Below, one piece after another: positions 46,519 to 57,898 of a DNA stretch of 64,000 bases (its first letter is position 1; each line of letters begins with the position of its first letter). The notes under the pieces were generated by a model. That model worked only from the letters and a program-made list of their open reading frames with translations, was not told where the DNA came from and searched no databases. A program made the translations under genes and the position numbers. Origin of the DNA: Gordionus sp. m RMFG-2023 (taxonomy: Eukaryota > Nematomorpha > Gordioida > Chordodea > Parachordodidae); NCBI RefSeq assembly GCF_954871325.1, contig NC_088776.1, forward strand, positions 6,703,985 to 6,767,984, written 5' to 3'.

Positions 46519-49500
46519 ATGTTGAAGAATTATTTTTATTACGTATTCTTAGGCCTGATATGCTTCGTTATAGCGGACTTCAATATTACACATTTAACTG
46601 GTAACTATCTTATATTATTTTATTTTAAAAATGAATTTATTTAAAAAATGCACATATATATAATTATTATCGAATAAAATAATGAATAAAATATGAATAT
46701 TAATATATGGGTGAAGGCTTTAAACCCTTAATCACAAAGTCAATTGCGAAATCGGTCAATTTATTATCCAAGAAATTTCAGAATCAATGTAACGAAAGAT
46801 GAATCCGAAACTTATGATACAAGAATAAAATTCAGGGCTCCTAAATCATTGATGCCAAATTATTCAATCCATGATTACTCCTACACTTTGTATGATGTTA
46901 GCGATAAGGAGACACCTTATAAGGTTTTCCAAAAGTTCGACAACAATCTAACGGTTTGTTTAAAATATAATTATGAACCTCATGTAACTTTATCTATTTA
47001 TATATAGCTAATATTTATTTTTTTGAATTTCAAATAAAATAGGAAAAGAACGAAATAAATTTAAGTAACTTAGTTAAAGACATAACATATTGCATACAAC
47101 TTTCAATGGCCTACATACCTTCTATATATTTCTACGATTCTTCAGTTTGGAAAATATTCGAATGTAATATTTAAATTTCATTCAATTTTATTAATTCTTT
47201 TTAAGATATTTTTGCTTATACAACCTTTTAAGTCACCTTTTAAAAAATTATCTTATATATCCACAATAAAAAATATAACATATAACTGAGAATAATCCCT
47301 TATTAGCATTATTACATTTGTAAACTCCTATTAAAATTCAAGAAGATATAAAACACTATAATACATAGCCAACGCTACAATATCTTTTATCCTGTTTATT
47401 TAGATTTTAAAAATGGGGAGAGGGGACAGTATATGAGAAGGAACATCATGTTGCTAACAAAGCTATATATGATGAAAAGGAATTTTAAAATAAAAATGAT
47501 CTATCTTTAAAAAAAAGTGATTAGATTTTGTTTTGGGTGGACATAATATTAAATAGCCGGCTTTTAATTATCGACTAAATAGTTAAAAAAAAACAAGCCA
47601 CAATAAAATATGAAAATAACAATATTTAAAACAAATCAAAATAATGGTGTTCATGTTTTTACTATACTAAAAAGCAAACAAGTAAACCAAATTAAATCGA
47701 ACTAACCTTAGTTTATTCATATATTATATAATACATTTTTTTAAAGAAAATTGAATAAAATAAAGAAATAAAAATTTATAAAAAGTTCCACATGGATAAA
47801 ATCAGTAGTACGAAAGGAATCTGAACTGAATCATATTAACCCTTATTAATTACAGAACCGTTAAAAATATCGTTCCCGAACTAAATTTTTAAACAGGACT
47901 GGGACCATTGAATCTTTTGATAGGTTATAAAGTATCAAATATTCGTTAGTTGTTATAGTTTGCTAAATTTTTGAAGTAGCGTTAACAGCATTTTTTTAAA
48001 ATACGATTTGTGTTTTATGGATTAAATGTTATTTATTAATTTTTTTTAATATATGAGAAATATATAATTTTATAAAACTAAATAGCATTACATGAAGCTA
48101 GATAAAAAGCTAAAATAATTTTAAGAAAAACATAATTGGGTTCCCTAAATAGGAATAATAGTTAAAATTAAAAAAATGTATTTTATTTTGTTCTGCCTAA
48201 AGAATAAGAATTCCCCAGGTTCAAGTGTTTGCAATTTAATTTTACGGGCAAAGTTTTTTTTATTAAAATCGAAGATAATAGGTGCAAACCGTTCGTTGGT
48301 GGAAGTTCGAATTGGCTAGAATATGAAATTGCTGAGGCTTTTGTATTTGTTTATTTCTTTAATCTCTGCTAGAGTAATCAGGTTGATATTTACATTAGTT
48401 GGGAAGGATGTGGAACATGTAGAATTCAAATAATGGATTTGCTCATGACTCAGGGGATATTGCTCTCGCCGGGAAGTCTTAGGTCTTCATCTGTTATAAA
48501 ATTGTATTCTAGATTAATAGGTATGCTAACCTTTTTTAAAAGAAGGCTTGTTACCGCTAAAGCCATGTCTTCCTTTGACATTTACTAGGAGGTTGTAGTT
48601 CATACAATGATGAGGCTGAACTAGGTCGCATCCGAGTCTGTCACTCTTAGAAAAAGATTTCCAAGGTTTTTGCTCGGCAAGGTTTCCACGTGGCAGCCGA
48701 TTTTATCACTTAGAAAGAGTTATATAAAAATTTAGAAAATGTTATTTTTGAAAATCATTATTTTCAAAGAAATTTTATTTTTTTACTTATAGATGGAAAC
48801 TCATCAAGAGGAATTAAAAGTGGTATATACATATAATATAATTGCTAAATTAAATATTTTATCTAATATTTAATCATATTTTTAAATTGCGAAATAAATG
48901 AATATCCAATCAATATTTTCAGTTTATTAAAAAATAATAACTATTAATAATATACTCCCCTAAAAAATCGAAAATGATTCTTTAAATTAGCTATTTAAAA
49001 AAAAGTAACCAAATTCAATATTCTTCTTATACACAGATAATTATAAACTTGCTCCGAGGATTAATAATGCCTGTGTGATTGATTTGGGGAACGGGATATT
49101 CAATATATCGGTATCTTGGGATTATAATCATATCAAACACAATTTTACCAGCTTTGTCCTTGAATTGATGCCTACCCATATAGACAAGTATTTTCTTTGG
49201 CAAAGGCACACTATAGAAAACGTAAATGACAAAATTTGACATTAATTAAAAAATTACGATTTTGGACAAAGAACTAAGGAGAAGTCATGATTAGATAGGC
49301 AAATGCAATAATATTTATACCCTTCGAAATCGCAAGGGGCATTTTCATACCTAACATTCATCCTCAGTTTTCAATATTCAGTTCTAATCCCTAAAGTTTC
49401 CATGCAAATAACATTTGTGACTATTTTAATGAGACAACAATTTCTTATATATTATTATATTTTCATATTATAGCCTAGAGAGACTTCCTTTGATTTTAGT

Positions 49501-49620
49501 AATGTGACATCAAATCTCGAATACAGAATAAGGATTCGTGTTTTATTCAAGGATTATGATAATGATAAAATGAGAAATAATCTTTACGCCTTCCATAATG
49601 TCTTCATAACTGTTCCTTAA
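46519..49620 (+). pseudogene. Secreted FN3-like gene, copy C (probable pseudogene)
   Basis: Exon 1 (46519-46600) encodes MLKNYFYYVFLGLICFVIAD with donor GTAACT. Exon 2 starts after GGTGAAG near 46703 but is 2 bases short relative to copy A near 46735, shifting its frame. Exon 3 (47043-47163) is open, diverged in protein (YIPSIYFYDSSVWKIFE) and phase-correct. Exon 4 (about 48580-48740) has decayed and shares a TAG with copy B. The microexon, exon 5 (49037-49221, NISVSWDYN-type fold with LAPRINNACVIDLGNGIF) and exon 6 (49474-49620, ending in TAA) are intact. The introns between exons 3 and 4 are long, and the stretch 47170-48570 holds only the GGTTC-rich insertion. It could still express a truncated form. 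Confidence 0.68.
47825..47955. repeat. GGTTC-rich insertion (copy C counterpart)
   Basis: This is the reverse complement of the 15200-15370 stretch in copy B, with CAGAACCGTTAAAAAT and TTGAATCTTTTGATA motifs, at the same place in the intron. Confidence 0.5.
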
Positions 49621-49935
49621 ATCGGTCCAGAATTGGAGTGTTTTACTAGACATATTTTTTAAAAAATTTAATTGAAGGTGTACTTTATTTTTTTAGTTTC
49701 CTATATATATATATATAAATGGTAATTTTGGGGCCATTATTTTTGCTATTTGTGCACTATATATGATATCATTATCTTTCATAATCATCTGCTATGGCTT
49801 AAAGATTATTTATCTGGAAAATTTTTAATATAAAAATTATTAATATAATATCAATATAAAATAAATAATTTTCAGCTTTATTATTAATAAAAGTAATTTG
49901 ACGGATCCTAGACTAGAACAATATGCCTTCATAAT

Positions 49936-51767
49936 CAGGCGCGTACGCAGGAATTTGGTCTGGGGGGGGGGGGGGTAATAAAATTTTTTAAGAAATATTA
50001 TTGTTTTTTAAAAATATCAAGCATAAATTTATTAGGACTAAGAACTATTTCTAATACACAATTTTAAAAAAATTATATGTAAAGAATCACTTAAATGACC
50101 CAAAATAGAAATTTGAATTTTTTGAGCCTTTACACAAAAATTAGGAATAATTGCATTTAGTTTGTTATATGTTTACAATGTAAAATCCAATCTTCGTTGT
50201 GATTGAGCTAATTTTTCAATTATCTCATCCTTGCTTGTCGTCAAATACCTATGAATATTCAAAAGATCCAAACCTTTCAACCTACTTTCAGATGTTGTAC
50301 TTCTCGGTATGTTTTTCAGAGACATGCAGGCTCGGCCCCCGGGCTGGACAGTATTTTAATTTTTTTAAATATACCCGGGCCGGGGTCAAAATTTAAAAAA
50401 AAACACCCAAGCCTGGCCTGAATTATTTTAAAAAAACACTCAATCCGGGCTGTATTTTTTAAAACAGCTTATATTTGAAATCGTTATTATTAGCTATAAA
50501 AATCAAAAATAAATATAATTTATTTTTAAAAAATCCGGGCCGGGCCTGGAATTTTTTTTAAAAAAACCCAGGCCGGGCCGTAAAAAATCTTTAAAAAAAA
50601 TCCGGGCCGTGCCCTGCAAATGGTACTTCTGCAGGCCTCTGTTATTCTTATTAAAAAAGAGAATGTTCTCTCATTAGTTTCCTAATGGGAAGAGTTTATA
50701 AACTCTTTTAATACATTGGGAATTTAATCTAAAATGTGTTTGAAATAATGCAGAGCATCCATAGCATTTTTTGGGACTATATCATCCATAGTTAATCTTA
50801 TAAACATAGTTATTCAGCTAGTAAGGCATCATAAGATACTTTAACATCTTCATAATAAAAATTTAACAAATATTCTTTTTTTATCACCATCTGAAAAAGG
50901 TTGGGAAGGCTTTTGTGGAAGTAATATTTGCAGATTAGTAAGTGCTGCATGATGAATTAAAAATTCATTTATTTGGGTTTTAAATGTATATGTATTTAAG
51001 ATATACTCTTCTACTGATCCTATATTAATGTTTTAACGATGAGCTTGCCTTGCTACAAGTCGAGGGAGACAAATATTAAACACGTATAGCTCTGCTTTTG
51101 ACTCAACAATAAAATATAAAATATGAAATTCTTCATCAACATTAGCCCTAATTTCCTTGAGTTCTGATAAAATGCTCTCCGCTATTCTCATTTTCTTAAT
51201 CAAGTCAATGTCATGTTTTGAAAAGTATTACTTAAAATAGTTATATAATTAAATAATACATTCTAATGAGAAATAAAATTTGGAATAAGCATTGAATCCA
51301 ATAATTTTCTTGCTTCTGAGGAAATATTTCTTTCAGACCATTGTGATATTTTAGTAATAGCAAATATTGGCTCTTCTAACTCCTTAAAAGCTGTTACTGC
51401 TTGATGGCGGAGACTCTATCTCGTTAGACAAGGTTGCAATTTCTTTTTCCCTGTTGGACAAGAAGTTTCAGAAATAGATTAGAAATTTGAAAATGGTAGA
51501 TAAATATTACGCCACTAAAAATTTGAAAATAATAAGTAAATATTACGCCGGAAAACAAATCGAAATTATTGATAAAATAACTTAGTAGATAAATGTTATA
51601 ATAAATGTAATTAAATATATATTTAATATGAGATACGAATAAATATTAACAAATATAAATTAATATAGACAATAATATTTTTGAAAAATATATCTGGCAT
51701 CTGCATTGGCTTTGGGGGGGGGGGGGGGATTTGTCCCTCTGCCCCCCCCTTGCTGCGTACGCCAATG
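49936..51767 (-). mobile_element. hAT element (ZMYM1-like lineage), copy 3, with 8-bp target duplication
   Basis: It is flanked by TTCATAAT on both sides (49928-49935, 51768-51775). The ends are CAGGCGCGTACGCAGG... and ...TGCTGCGTACGCCAATG, each followed inward by a poly-G/C run. The minus strand encodes transposase remnants: KKMRIAESILSELKEIRAN and FNICLPRLVARQAHR near 51050-51200, then SHxETNERTFSFLIRI near 50660 and, beyond the nested MITE, GLDLLNIHRYLTTSKDEII and RRLDFTL. At about 1.8 kb it is internally deleted, with scattered stops. The motif order VARQ...H and NERTFS...LLNIHR is that of ZMYM1-like hATs. Confidence 0.85.
50317..50641. mobile_element. GGCCCGG-box MITE nested in hAT copy 3
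   Basis: The ends are CAGAGACATGCAGG and CTGCAGGCCTCTG. The internal boxes GGGCCGGGCC and CAGGCCGGGCCG are spaced by A/T runs. It splits the transposase between FSFLIRI and the LKTY-equivalent, as in the other two copies. Confidence 0.7.
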
Positions 51768-52784
51768 TTCATAATAGTTTGAATATTATTTAAAAATATC
51801 TATAGTAAGAAATAATAAAATTTATAAATATTCGATATTACTAGCCAGACCTGATCCTTTTTGAAGATGTGTAATTTAAATATATTTACTCATAGGAATT
51901 CATAGAACTATATCCACATCTTTTGCAACAGCTAGGAGCCCTCATTTCAACTGATGTCTTCTTCTACTGAACAATTTAGGTCTATCAACAAAAACCGCTG
52001 CCCAGATGGGATCACCAATATCCCATAGAAAGACTTGGGGTTAAGTGTAGATCTCCTTTCTACCTCCAGACAAAATAATGGCATATTATCATTGGTTTAA
52101 GTAAGAAAATTCTCAAAATGCGCTAACACCTCTAGCAATTACATATTACACGTTGCTACATATTAGATTTTCTTACCAGCATATTCATAAAAAACCTAGG
52201 ATAATTCCTCTCTGCTTAAAAAAAATGGCCAAAGGCAGGTGTTCTATGTTAAGCAAAGTTTAGGCATCAAAAATTAAAGAACATGTTTTTATAATTCACT
52301 CTAACTATTTTTTTCCCAAATTAGCATTAATTTTATATATTGAAGATCATTTCAAACGCTTATAATAACTCTATGCATGATAAAATTAAATGCCGCAAAA
52401 TTTTTTAAAAATACAAATTCATAATTGTTCATCGTTCCTCTTAAATTTGAATTTTTAGCCTTCAGAGTTTATTTAAAAATAACGCGTTTAAATTCGTAAT
52501 CGCGTTCAAAATTATTATCTAAAACATATTTATTTTTTATTAAATACATTTAATATTTGATAAATTAAAATATAATTAATGAAATTATATTAGCTGTTGG
52601 ATTTAATAATTTTTATTTTTGTAGAATATAAATGTGCAGAATTATTAAACAAAAAATAAGATTTAAAATATAATATTTTTGTCAACAACATATTTTCTCC
52701 TATTGATTTTTAATTGGAATTGTTTTCAACATTTTATCCGGTAAGCAAAAAATTTTGCAATTAAAACTGTTTTCTTCTTAAGGG

Positions 52785-53215
52785 ATAAGGGGAGGGAGTA
52801 CAATTAGATGGGTTTCCCCAAATAAATTTTGTTGGAGATCATTAAGTCCACATATTGCAAGCCTGGGCTATTTTTTTTACAAAAATGTTATTTTTCTAGA
52901 CATTTTAAATTATAGTCGTTATTTTAATTTTTCTTTCAAATTTTTTCTAATAGTGATATATTGAATGAATGGAGATGGGTAGTTGAAATTTTTATTAGAT
53001 TAAAATGATATTTAAGAGAGCAGTGAAATTTGGCATGGGGGGGGGGTTGTAGGGTAATTTCCCTACTTTTGATTACGCTCCTACTGTAAAATTCTCAATA
53101 TTTCATTCTAAAATTGATGTAAAACAAGATAAGCAACGTATTTATATTATATAGCTTATTAATAAATTATCATTCGCAATAAAATGTTATTACCTACACA
53201 AAATTCACATAAGAT
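52785..53215 (+). repeat. Interspersed repeat, second copy of the 29115-29570 family
   Basis: It shares TTTTGTTGGAGATC, AAGAGAGCAGTGAAATTTG and ATTTCATTCTAAAATTGATG with the other copy. A poly-G run and TTACGCTCCTACTG near 53035-53090 suggest that a hAT-like end is part of it. Confidence 0.45.
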
Positions 53216-54063
53216 AGGGGAAATGCTTGTACCCGGTTGATAAAAGTTTTGACTATGGAAGGATGGTTTGGATAAGTTTAATTTTAAAAGACGAGTGGCG
53301 TAACTCTAAATTAAAAATAGCGTCTTAAATATAAGAAATTTTATTTAAAATTATCGATCCCAGTCATACCCCATATCTAATATATACTAACCCCGTAGCA
53401 AAGAAATGCCTATCATGAATTAGTGTTTACAATAATTGAATTATTCTTGTTTTTTTTGGACCAAAATTTTAAATTAATGCGATTTATTAACTTAAAAAAT
53501 ATATTACAAGTATAATAAAAAATTTAATCTATAAAAACTGAATTGGGATTACAAGTTCCCCAAAAACATGAATAATTATATTTTAAAATGGTAATTTGAA
53601 TATTTTTTATTTAAAAAATAAAATTTCTTGGGTTGTAAGGCCTCTCATTTTATAGCCTATATTGTTTAAAAATTCTAAAGTTCCTCTGATCTGGAAAAAA
53701 TGAAACCTTAACAAGATGTAATTGATATTTGAATTGCGATTAAAAATCCAATATTGAAACTCAACCTAAATTGTGATGCCATGGTTTATATCTCCATAAT
53801 TCGATTTTTGTTTAGGTGGCTGACAAAATTGATCGGTGAATTCATAAGTGAGATGTGCCACAAATGTCCATGGTTTTTTGCTTTTTACAAAATAAGACAT
53901 TCAGATTTGGGCTTAGCCAAACATATAACCCAATTCTTAACCTTTACAATAATATTTGAATCAATATAATAGTTTATGAGCTAGGTGAAGTTATGTGTAA
54001 GTTGGGCCGGTCAAAACATGGTATGTATTGACTGGCCATACACAAATTAGTGGTGTTGTTAAT
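53216..54063. other. Noncoding region
   Basis: No exon, RNA gene or repeat end is supported. A 71-codon frame at 53754 has no family resemblance. Confidence 0.4.
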
Positions 54064-54225
54064 AGGCTCGACTTGTGCCAATTTTTAAAAACGGCCGACT
54101 CAATATTTTAGGGAGAAAATAATATCGAAGCCTCGAAATTTTACTAATAGATGTCCAAACCAAACCTTTGCGCTATCTATGAGAAAAATCTTCAGTCTTT
54201 CGTAATATTTTTTCGGGTAAAATTA
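54064..54225. mobile_element. Palindromic MITE family, copy 2
   Basis: It contains AATAGGCTCGACTTG, TTTTTAAAAACGGCCGACTC and AATATTTTAGGGAGAAAAT, then CTAATAGATGTCCAAACC, and at the right CGTAATATTTTTTCGGGTAA. The order matches the copy at 61802-61990. Confidence 0.65.
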
Positions 54226-54232
54226 TAAATGC

Positions 54233-54268
54233 GGGGCCCCCTAACACCAAATGGTGTTAGAGGACCCC
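54233..54268. repeat. GC-rich perfect-looking hairpin
   Basis: GGGGCCCCCTAACACC and GGTGTTAGAGGACCCC are inverted around a 4-base loop, with two mismatches. It stands out against AT-rich sequence about 180 bp before the DIRS-like element. Confidence 0.75.
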
Positions 54269-55053
54269 GTGGCCTCGCCGGGCCATCTTTTTATTGTTTT
54301 ATATATATCCTTTATAATTAATATGTAAACATGTATATATATACGAAACTATTATAATATAACTAAAATAATGTATATTGCGCATTGATACATCATGGCG
54401 ATATAAAAGCAAATGGTGGTATATATAATGTATAAACTTATTATAACCCCGGAAAATTTTTGGGATGGAACGGCGTATTGATCGTGTAATAATAAATTAG
54501 CAGAAATAATTTATATTCCCGATCGCCGTATATATATATACGTGGGACTTTATTTCTGGCCGTGCATCCCAAAACTTTCCGGGGGAAAAGGAGATATATG
54601 CGAGGGAAGGGAAAAACATATTGATTAAAAATATCTACGTTTATTAAAAAAAGAAGGCATTTTTATATAAAGGTATTCCTATCCGCGGGGTTATTATACA
54701 ACACTGGTAAGATAAAACAGTTCGCGATTTTTAAGGAAAAATATGTAATGTAAACATTTAATATATGGTTATGTGTTCAATTGTCTTGTTACGGGAGGGT
54801 GTGTTCCTCGGGGAAAGGGGCGTCTTCCTCGTAGGCCGTATAGCTTGACAGATCCAACGTTCTTTCGAATATGTCTGGGTCAAAATCGTGTTCCATGTTC
54901 GATAAGTTGTTTACGAAGTCACTTGCATCCGCCTCGTCCGTTATATATAATGGGGTTGATGCTAGGGGGATCCTTCCAAACGCTTCCTCTAAGCCCGCAG
55001 TGTCGAATCCGTGTAGGATGGCGTGTGCTTCGTCACTGGGGATCCATGTCCGG

Positions 55054-55983
55054 CTAGGTGTCCGCCAGGTTGTCCTCTGAGGCGATCCATGTTAGGTTCC
55101 TTGAGAGGTGAACGAAGTCGTAGAATCCAAGGGATAAGATGATTCTTGTTACCAAATGCTCACAGGCTGGGGACTTGGATCCTCCCTTCTTGATAATGGT
55201 ATACGCTACCTGGCTGTCTGTTACTATAGATGGGATCGTTTTATATTTATTGAGCGAATATTTGCAGCCGACCCAGATTGCTAATAGCTCTTTCTGGTTT
55301 ATGTGCGGCGTTACCATTTCTGGGACCCCTAGGGCGTGTTTTGCCTCGTCGAAAGTGAAGGAGTATCCCATGGCGAAGGCGTCAGACACCCCTATGTGGG
55401 TGGAAGATGCGTCGACGTGGAGAATGGTGTTGATATTGAAGGTAAAGGGAAACGGTTTCATTAGTGCTTCTATCGCTGCTACCGCCTTCGGGTAAGCTTT
55501 AAGGTAGTCGATAGGCAGTGGGTCTTCTGGGTTTAGCATAGTATCGTAGTAAGGTGCAAATACCCTTGATAGTCCCGTGATCGAATATGTGTAATGATTA
55601 AGGATCCCCAGCACTTCCAGTGCGACATTACGCTCAATTATCATTGATTGTAGGGAATGTTTATATAGAATTAACTGGCAAAATTTGAGGCGGGATCGGT
55701 TTTCTTTGTCGACTCCTGCTGTCTTGCTTGCGAAGTTAATGTCTATTCCGAGATAGGAGATTTTATTGGCGGGCGATAGGGTGGACTTGGATTCATTGAT
55801 CCTAAGTCCCCATGCCGATATCATGTCAAGAAGGGCGATTGTGTCGTTAAAGACGTATTGCTCGTCCGCATGGAAGACAATAATATCATCGAGGTACACC
55901 GAATAGTTAGCCTTTTTCACCGATTTGGCGCAAAGGTCTAACACGATATTCTGCAACGCGTATGGCGAGAATCCTGCCCCCAT
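55054..55983 (-). CDS. RT/RNase H region of the DIRS-like element
   Basis: YSVYLDDIIVFHADEQ contains the catalytic YLDD. LRINESKSTLSPANKISYLG is the thumb-proximal motif. RNase H-like residues follow: ILHVDASSTHIGV, INQKELLAIW and SIVTDSQVAYTII. The INxxKS...YLG and D...E...D spacing is that of DIRS-group RT-RH. Confidence 0.7.
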   Translation of the reverse strand: MGAGFSPYALQNIVLDLCAKSVKKANYSVYLDDIIVFHADEQYVFNDTIALLDMISAWGLRINESKSTLSPANKISYLGIDINFASKTAGVDKENRSRLKFCQLILYKHSLQSMIIERNVALEVLGILNHYTYSITGLSRVFAPYYDTMLNPEDPLPIDYLKAYPKAVAAIEALMKPFPFTFNINTILHVDASSTHIGVSDAFAMGYSFTFDEAKHALGVPEMVTPHINQKELLAIWVGCKYSLNKYKTIPSIVTDSQVAYTIIKKGGSKSPACEHLVTRIILSLGFYDFVHLSRNLTWIASEDNLADT

Positions 55984-56088
55984 CGGGAGGGTCTTATATC
56001 GGAATTTCGAATTTATGGTCGCAAAGCCAAAGAACCTTCTCCTGCTCTGGGCCAGTGGGATCGAGTAGAAAGCCGATTTGAGGTCAAT

Positions 56089-56952
56089 CTACGTTGCCAC
56101 TGTCGCGGACGCTAGCATTGGAGCGATCATGGGTATGGTCTTTAGCCTGAAGGGATACTTGATGAAGTTCCGCGACACATTCGAAAAGTCCGAGATGATT
56201 CTCGGCGTCCCATCGCTCTTCGGAATGAGGAAGAGGGGCGAGCAGAAAGTATCGTCGGTCAGCTCGATCACCGACGCTTCAACAAGCTGGGCCACGATCG
56301 GGAGATATTTGTTGGCCAATCTAATGAACCGGTTTTTGTAATATCCGCCGTTAGTTTCTATGGCTTGGTTATCCAGCTTGGGGCAGAATCTTCTGAGCGC
56401 GATTCTCCTTGTGAAGGGTGATTGGTCTGGGTGGGGCTTGAGGATGGAGGATGCTAGGTTAAGACGGGCCGAGAGGTTTACATCCATACTATCGGTGGTA
56501 TCGTATCCCATAAGTCTTAGTAGCTTATAGAATTTTCCTATTGATCCACTGCCGGCCGCTGGCGCTGGCGGGGTCATGGTAGCGTGATCGTGGGGCGATA
56601 TCCTATCCGCGAAGAGGTTGGCCATAAGAATGGGGTCACCTCCTACGTCGAATTGTTGGACCTCTGGTAAGTGGCCGTCACTGTCCTCGTCCTCATCGGA
56701 AGGTTCGTCATCCATGTCCAAAGTCTTGTCCTTCGCTCCTTGTCCGGGTGAAAACTTCTGGCGCCTAAAATCGCGGATCCATAGTCGAAGTTCATTCTGT
56801 CCTATAGTCGTGATCCAGGTATCCACCCAAGGAGCCAAGACTTCCCCTACCCCCAGCTCCAATGCTGAGGGAGGTAGTGAATTTAGAATATCACCGACCC
56901 GCTGGAGGCTTCTTTCCTCTCCTGGGGTCTTTGGACTTTGGGACGTATTCAA
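56089..56952 (-). CDS. Amino-terminal RT region of the DIRS-like element
   Basis: The frame holds an acidic linker (DMDDEPSDEDEDSDGHLPE) and then the start of a reverse transcriptase: FCSPLFLIPKSDGTPRIISD, with the SPLF-xx-PK-x-DG-x-RxIxD pattern of DIRS and Ty3 RTs. Confidence 0.65.
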   Translation of the reverse strand: MNTSQSPKTPGEERSLQRVGDILNSLPPSALELGVGEVLAPWVDTWITTIGQNELRLWIRDFRRQKFSPGQGAKDKTLDMDDEPSDEDEDSDGHLPEVQQFDVGGDPILMANLFADRISPHDHATMTPPAPAAGSGSIGKFYKLLRLMGYDTTDSMDVNLSARLNLASSILKPHPDQSPFTRRIALRRFCPKLDNQAIETNGGYYKNRFIRLANKYLPIVAQLVEASVIELTDDTFCSPLFLIPKSDGTPRIISDFSNVSRNFIKYPFRLKTIPMIAPMLASATVAT

Positions 56953-57898
56953 TCTGGTAGTTGTTATAGGCAGTCGTAGATGGTTCTGATTGTTGGGGTT
57001 GTAGTTGTTGGGCGGCGCGGGTTTGATTGAACCCAGTCTTGCGCCCGGTTCCGACTGGGTTTCTGGAAAAGGGCTGTTCGGTTATCGTCGGCGGGGGTCC
57101 CAGGAATTTGAAGACTTGGGATTGGGATTCCCATTTGGTTTGCTCCCATCCCCATGCGACGGCTTTCGCGTATATCTGAGCCTTGGCCGCTATATCCCGT
57201 AAGAACTTGTACGACATGTCCTCTTTGAGTTCCTCAACCGCTATTTTTAACGATGGGAATTCGTGCGCGTCTCTGCCCTTAGCTTGATAGCCCGCTGTAA
57301 CTTCAGCCACATGCATGGCATTGACGTAATGCTTGGCTACACGGATGAGTTTCCGCTTGTCCGTCTCCGTTTGAATACTGAGATTTTTAATTTCATCTTC
57401 AGTTAGCAGACATTCCATCGACTCTTTGGTGAGATCTACTAGCGGAATCGGAGGTAGCACCAATGTGGGAAAAAACAACGGTGTATGTTTAGGCTGAGGG
57501 TTCGAGTCCATTGGGTTCATCAACGATGAGCTTGCTTTCTCCTCTTTGTTTCCCGACAGTTTTTGGAGGGCACTTAAGATCATTTCCATTTTATTTTCCA
57601 TGAGGTCCATCTTACCGGTGGATTCCATAGCAATGGCGTCTAATCTTATTTTCACTGCGTCCAATTCGGCTTTAAGTTGATTTCTTGCTGCGTCAGACAT
57701 GGCTCTCGTATTATCCGAGGGTGCAGAATTGTTTCTGAGACGTCTGGTATTATTATCACCTTCAATTTTAGTCTTAGGTTCGCAGGTTTCCACAAAATTT
57801 TTGGGATGGAACGGCGTATTGATCGTGTAATAATAAATTAGCAGAAATAATTTATATTCCCGATCGCCGTATATATATATACGTGGGATCGGGCTCAA
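56891..57898 (-). CDS. Gag-like ORF of the DIRS-like element
   Basis: This is a 335-codon frame. Its middle, from MSDAARNQLKAELDAVKIR onward, is a predicted coiled coil (heptads of L/M/I through MDLMENKMEMILSAL). It is followed by a polar, Pro-rich part and a basic tail (SKDPRRGKKPP). The position upstream of RT and the coiled coil fit a structural (Gag) protein; no zinc knuckle is seen. Confidence 0.55.
   Translation of the reverse strand: MSPIPRIYIYGDREYKLFLLIYYYTINTPFHPKNFVETCEPKTKIEGDNNTRRLRNNSAPSDNTRAMSDAARNQLKAELDAVKIRLDAIAMESTGKMDLMENKMEMILSALQKLSGNKEEKASSSLMNPMDSNPQPKHTPLFFPTLVLPPIPLVDLTKESMECLLTEDEIKNLSIQTETDKRKLIRVAKHYVNAMHVAEVTAGYQAKGRDAHEFPSLKIAVEELKEDMSYKFLRDIAAKAQIYAKAVAWGWEQTKWESQSQVFKFLGPPPTITEQPFSRNPVGTGRKTGFNQTRAAQQLQPQQSEPSTTAYNNYQIEYVPKSKDPRRGKKPPAGR

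Larger units (their letters stand above)
45872..52770. repeat. Segmental duplication unit, copy C (inverted, split by a hAT)
   Basis: This is the reverse complement of copy A from about 6470 down to 2890 (45872-49935), then, after the hAT at 49936-51767, from about 2890 down to 2110 (51768-52770). The join is seamless once one of the two TTCATAAT duplicates is removed, which proves that the hAT inserted after the duplication existed here. Confidence 0.82.
54447..57888 (-). mobile_element. DIRS-like retroelement bounded by identical 95-bp direct repeats
   Basis: Both ends carry the same 95-bp sequence in direct orientation (54453-54547 and 57794-57888), containing GGGATGGAACGGCGTATTG and TTCCCGATCGCCGTATATAT. 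At the left end an inverted partner, CCGTGCATCCC...CCGGGG (54560-54584), faces CCCCGG...GGGATGGAACGG (54447-54473). The interior is far richer in G+C than the host. Minus-strand ORFs give a Gag-like protein, then a reverse transcriptase and RNase H of DIRS type. No tyrosine recombinase is visible, so the element is incomplete or non-canonical, with a few breaks. Identical repeats point to a young age. Split direct repeats are known in DIRS/Ngaro elements. Confidence 0.7.

Noticed and set aside
54773-55495. Plus-strand ORFs opposite the DIRS-like RNase H
   Set aside because: They are antisense shadows in a GC-rich coding element.
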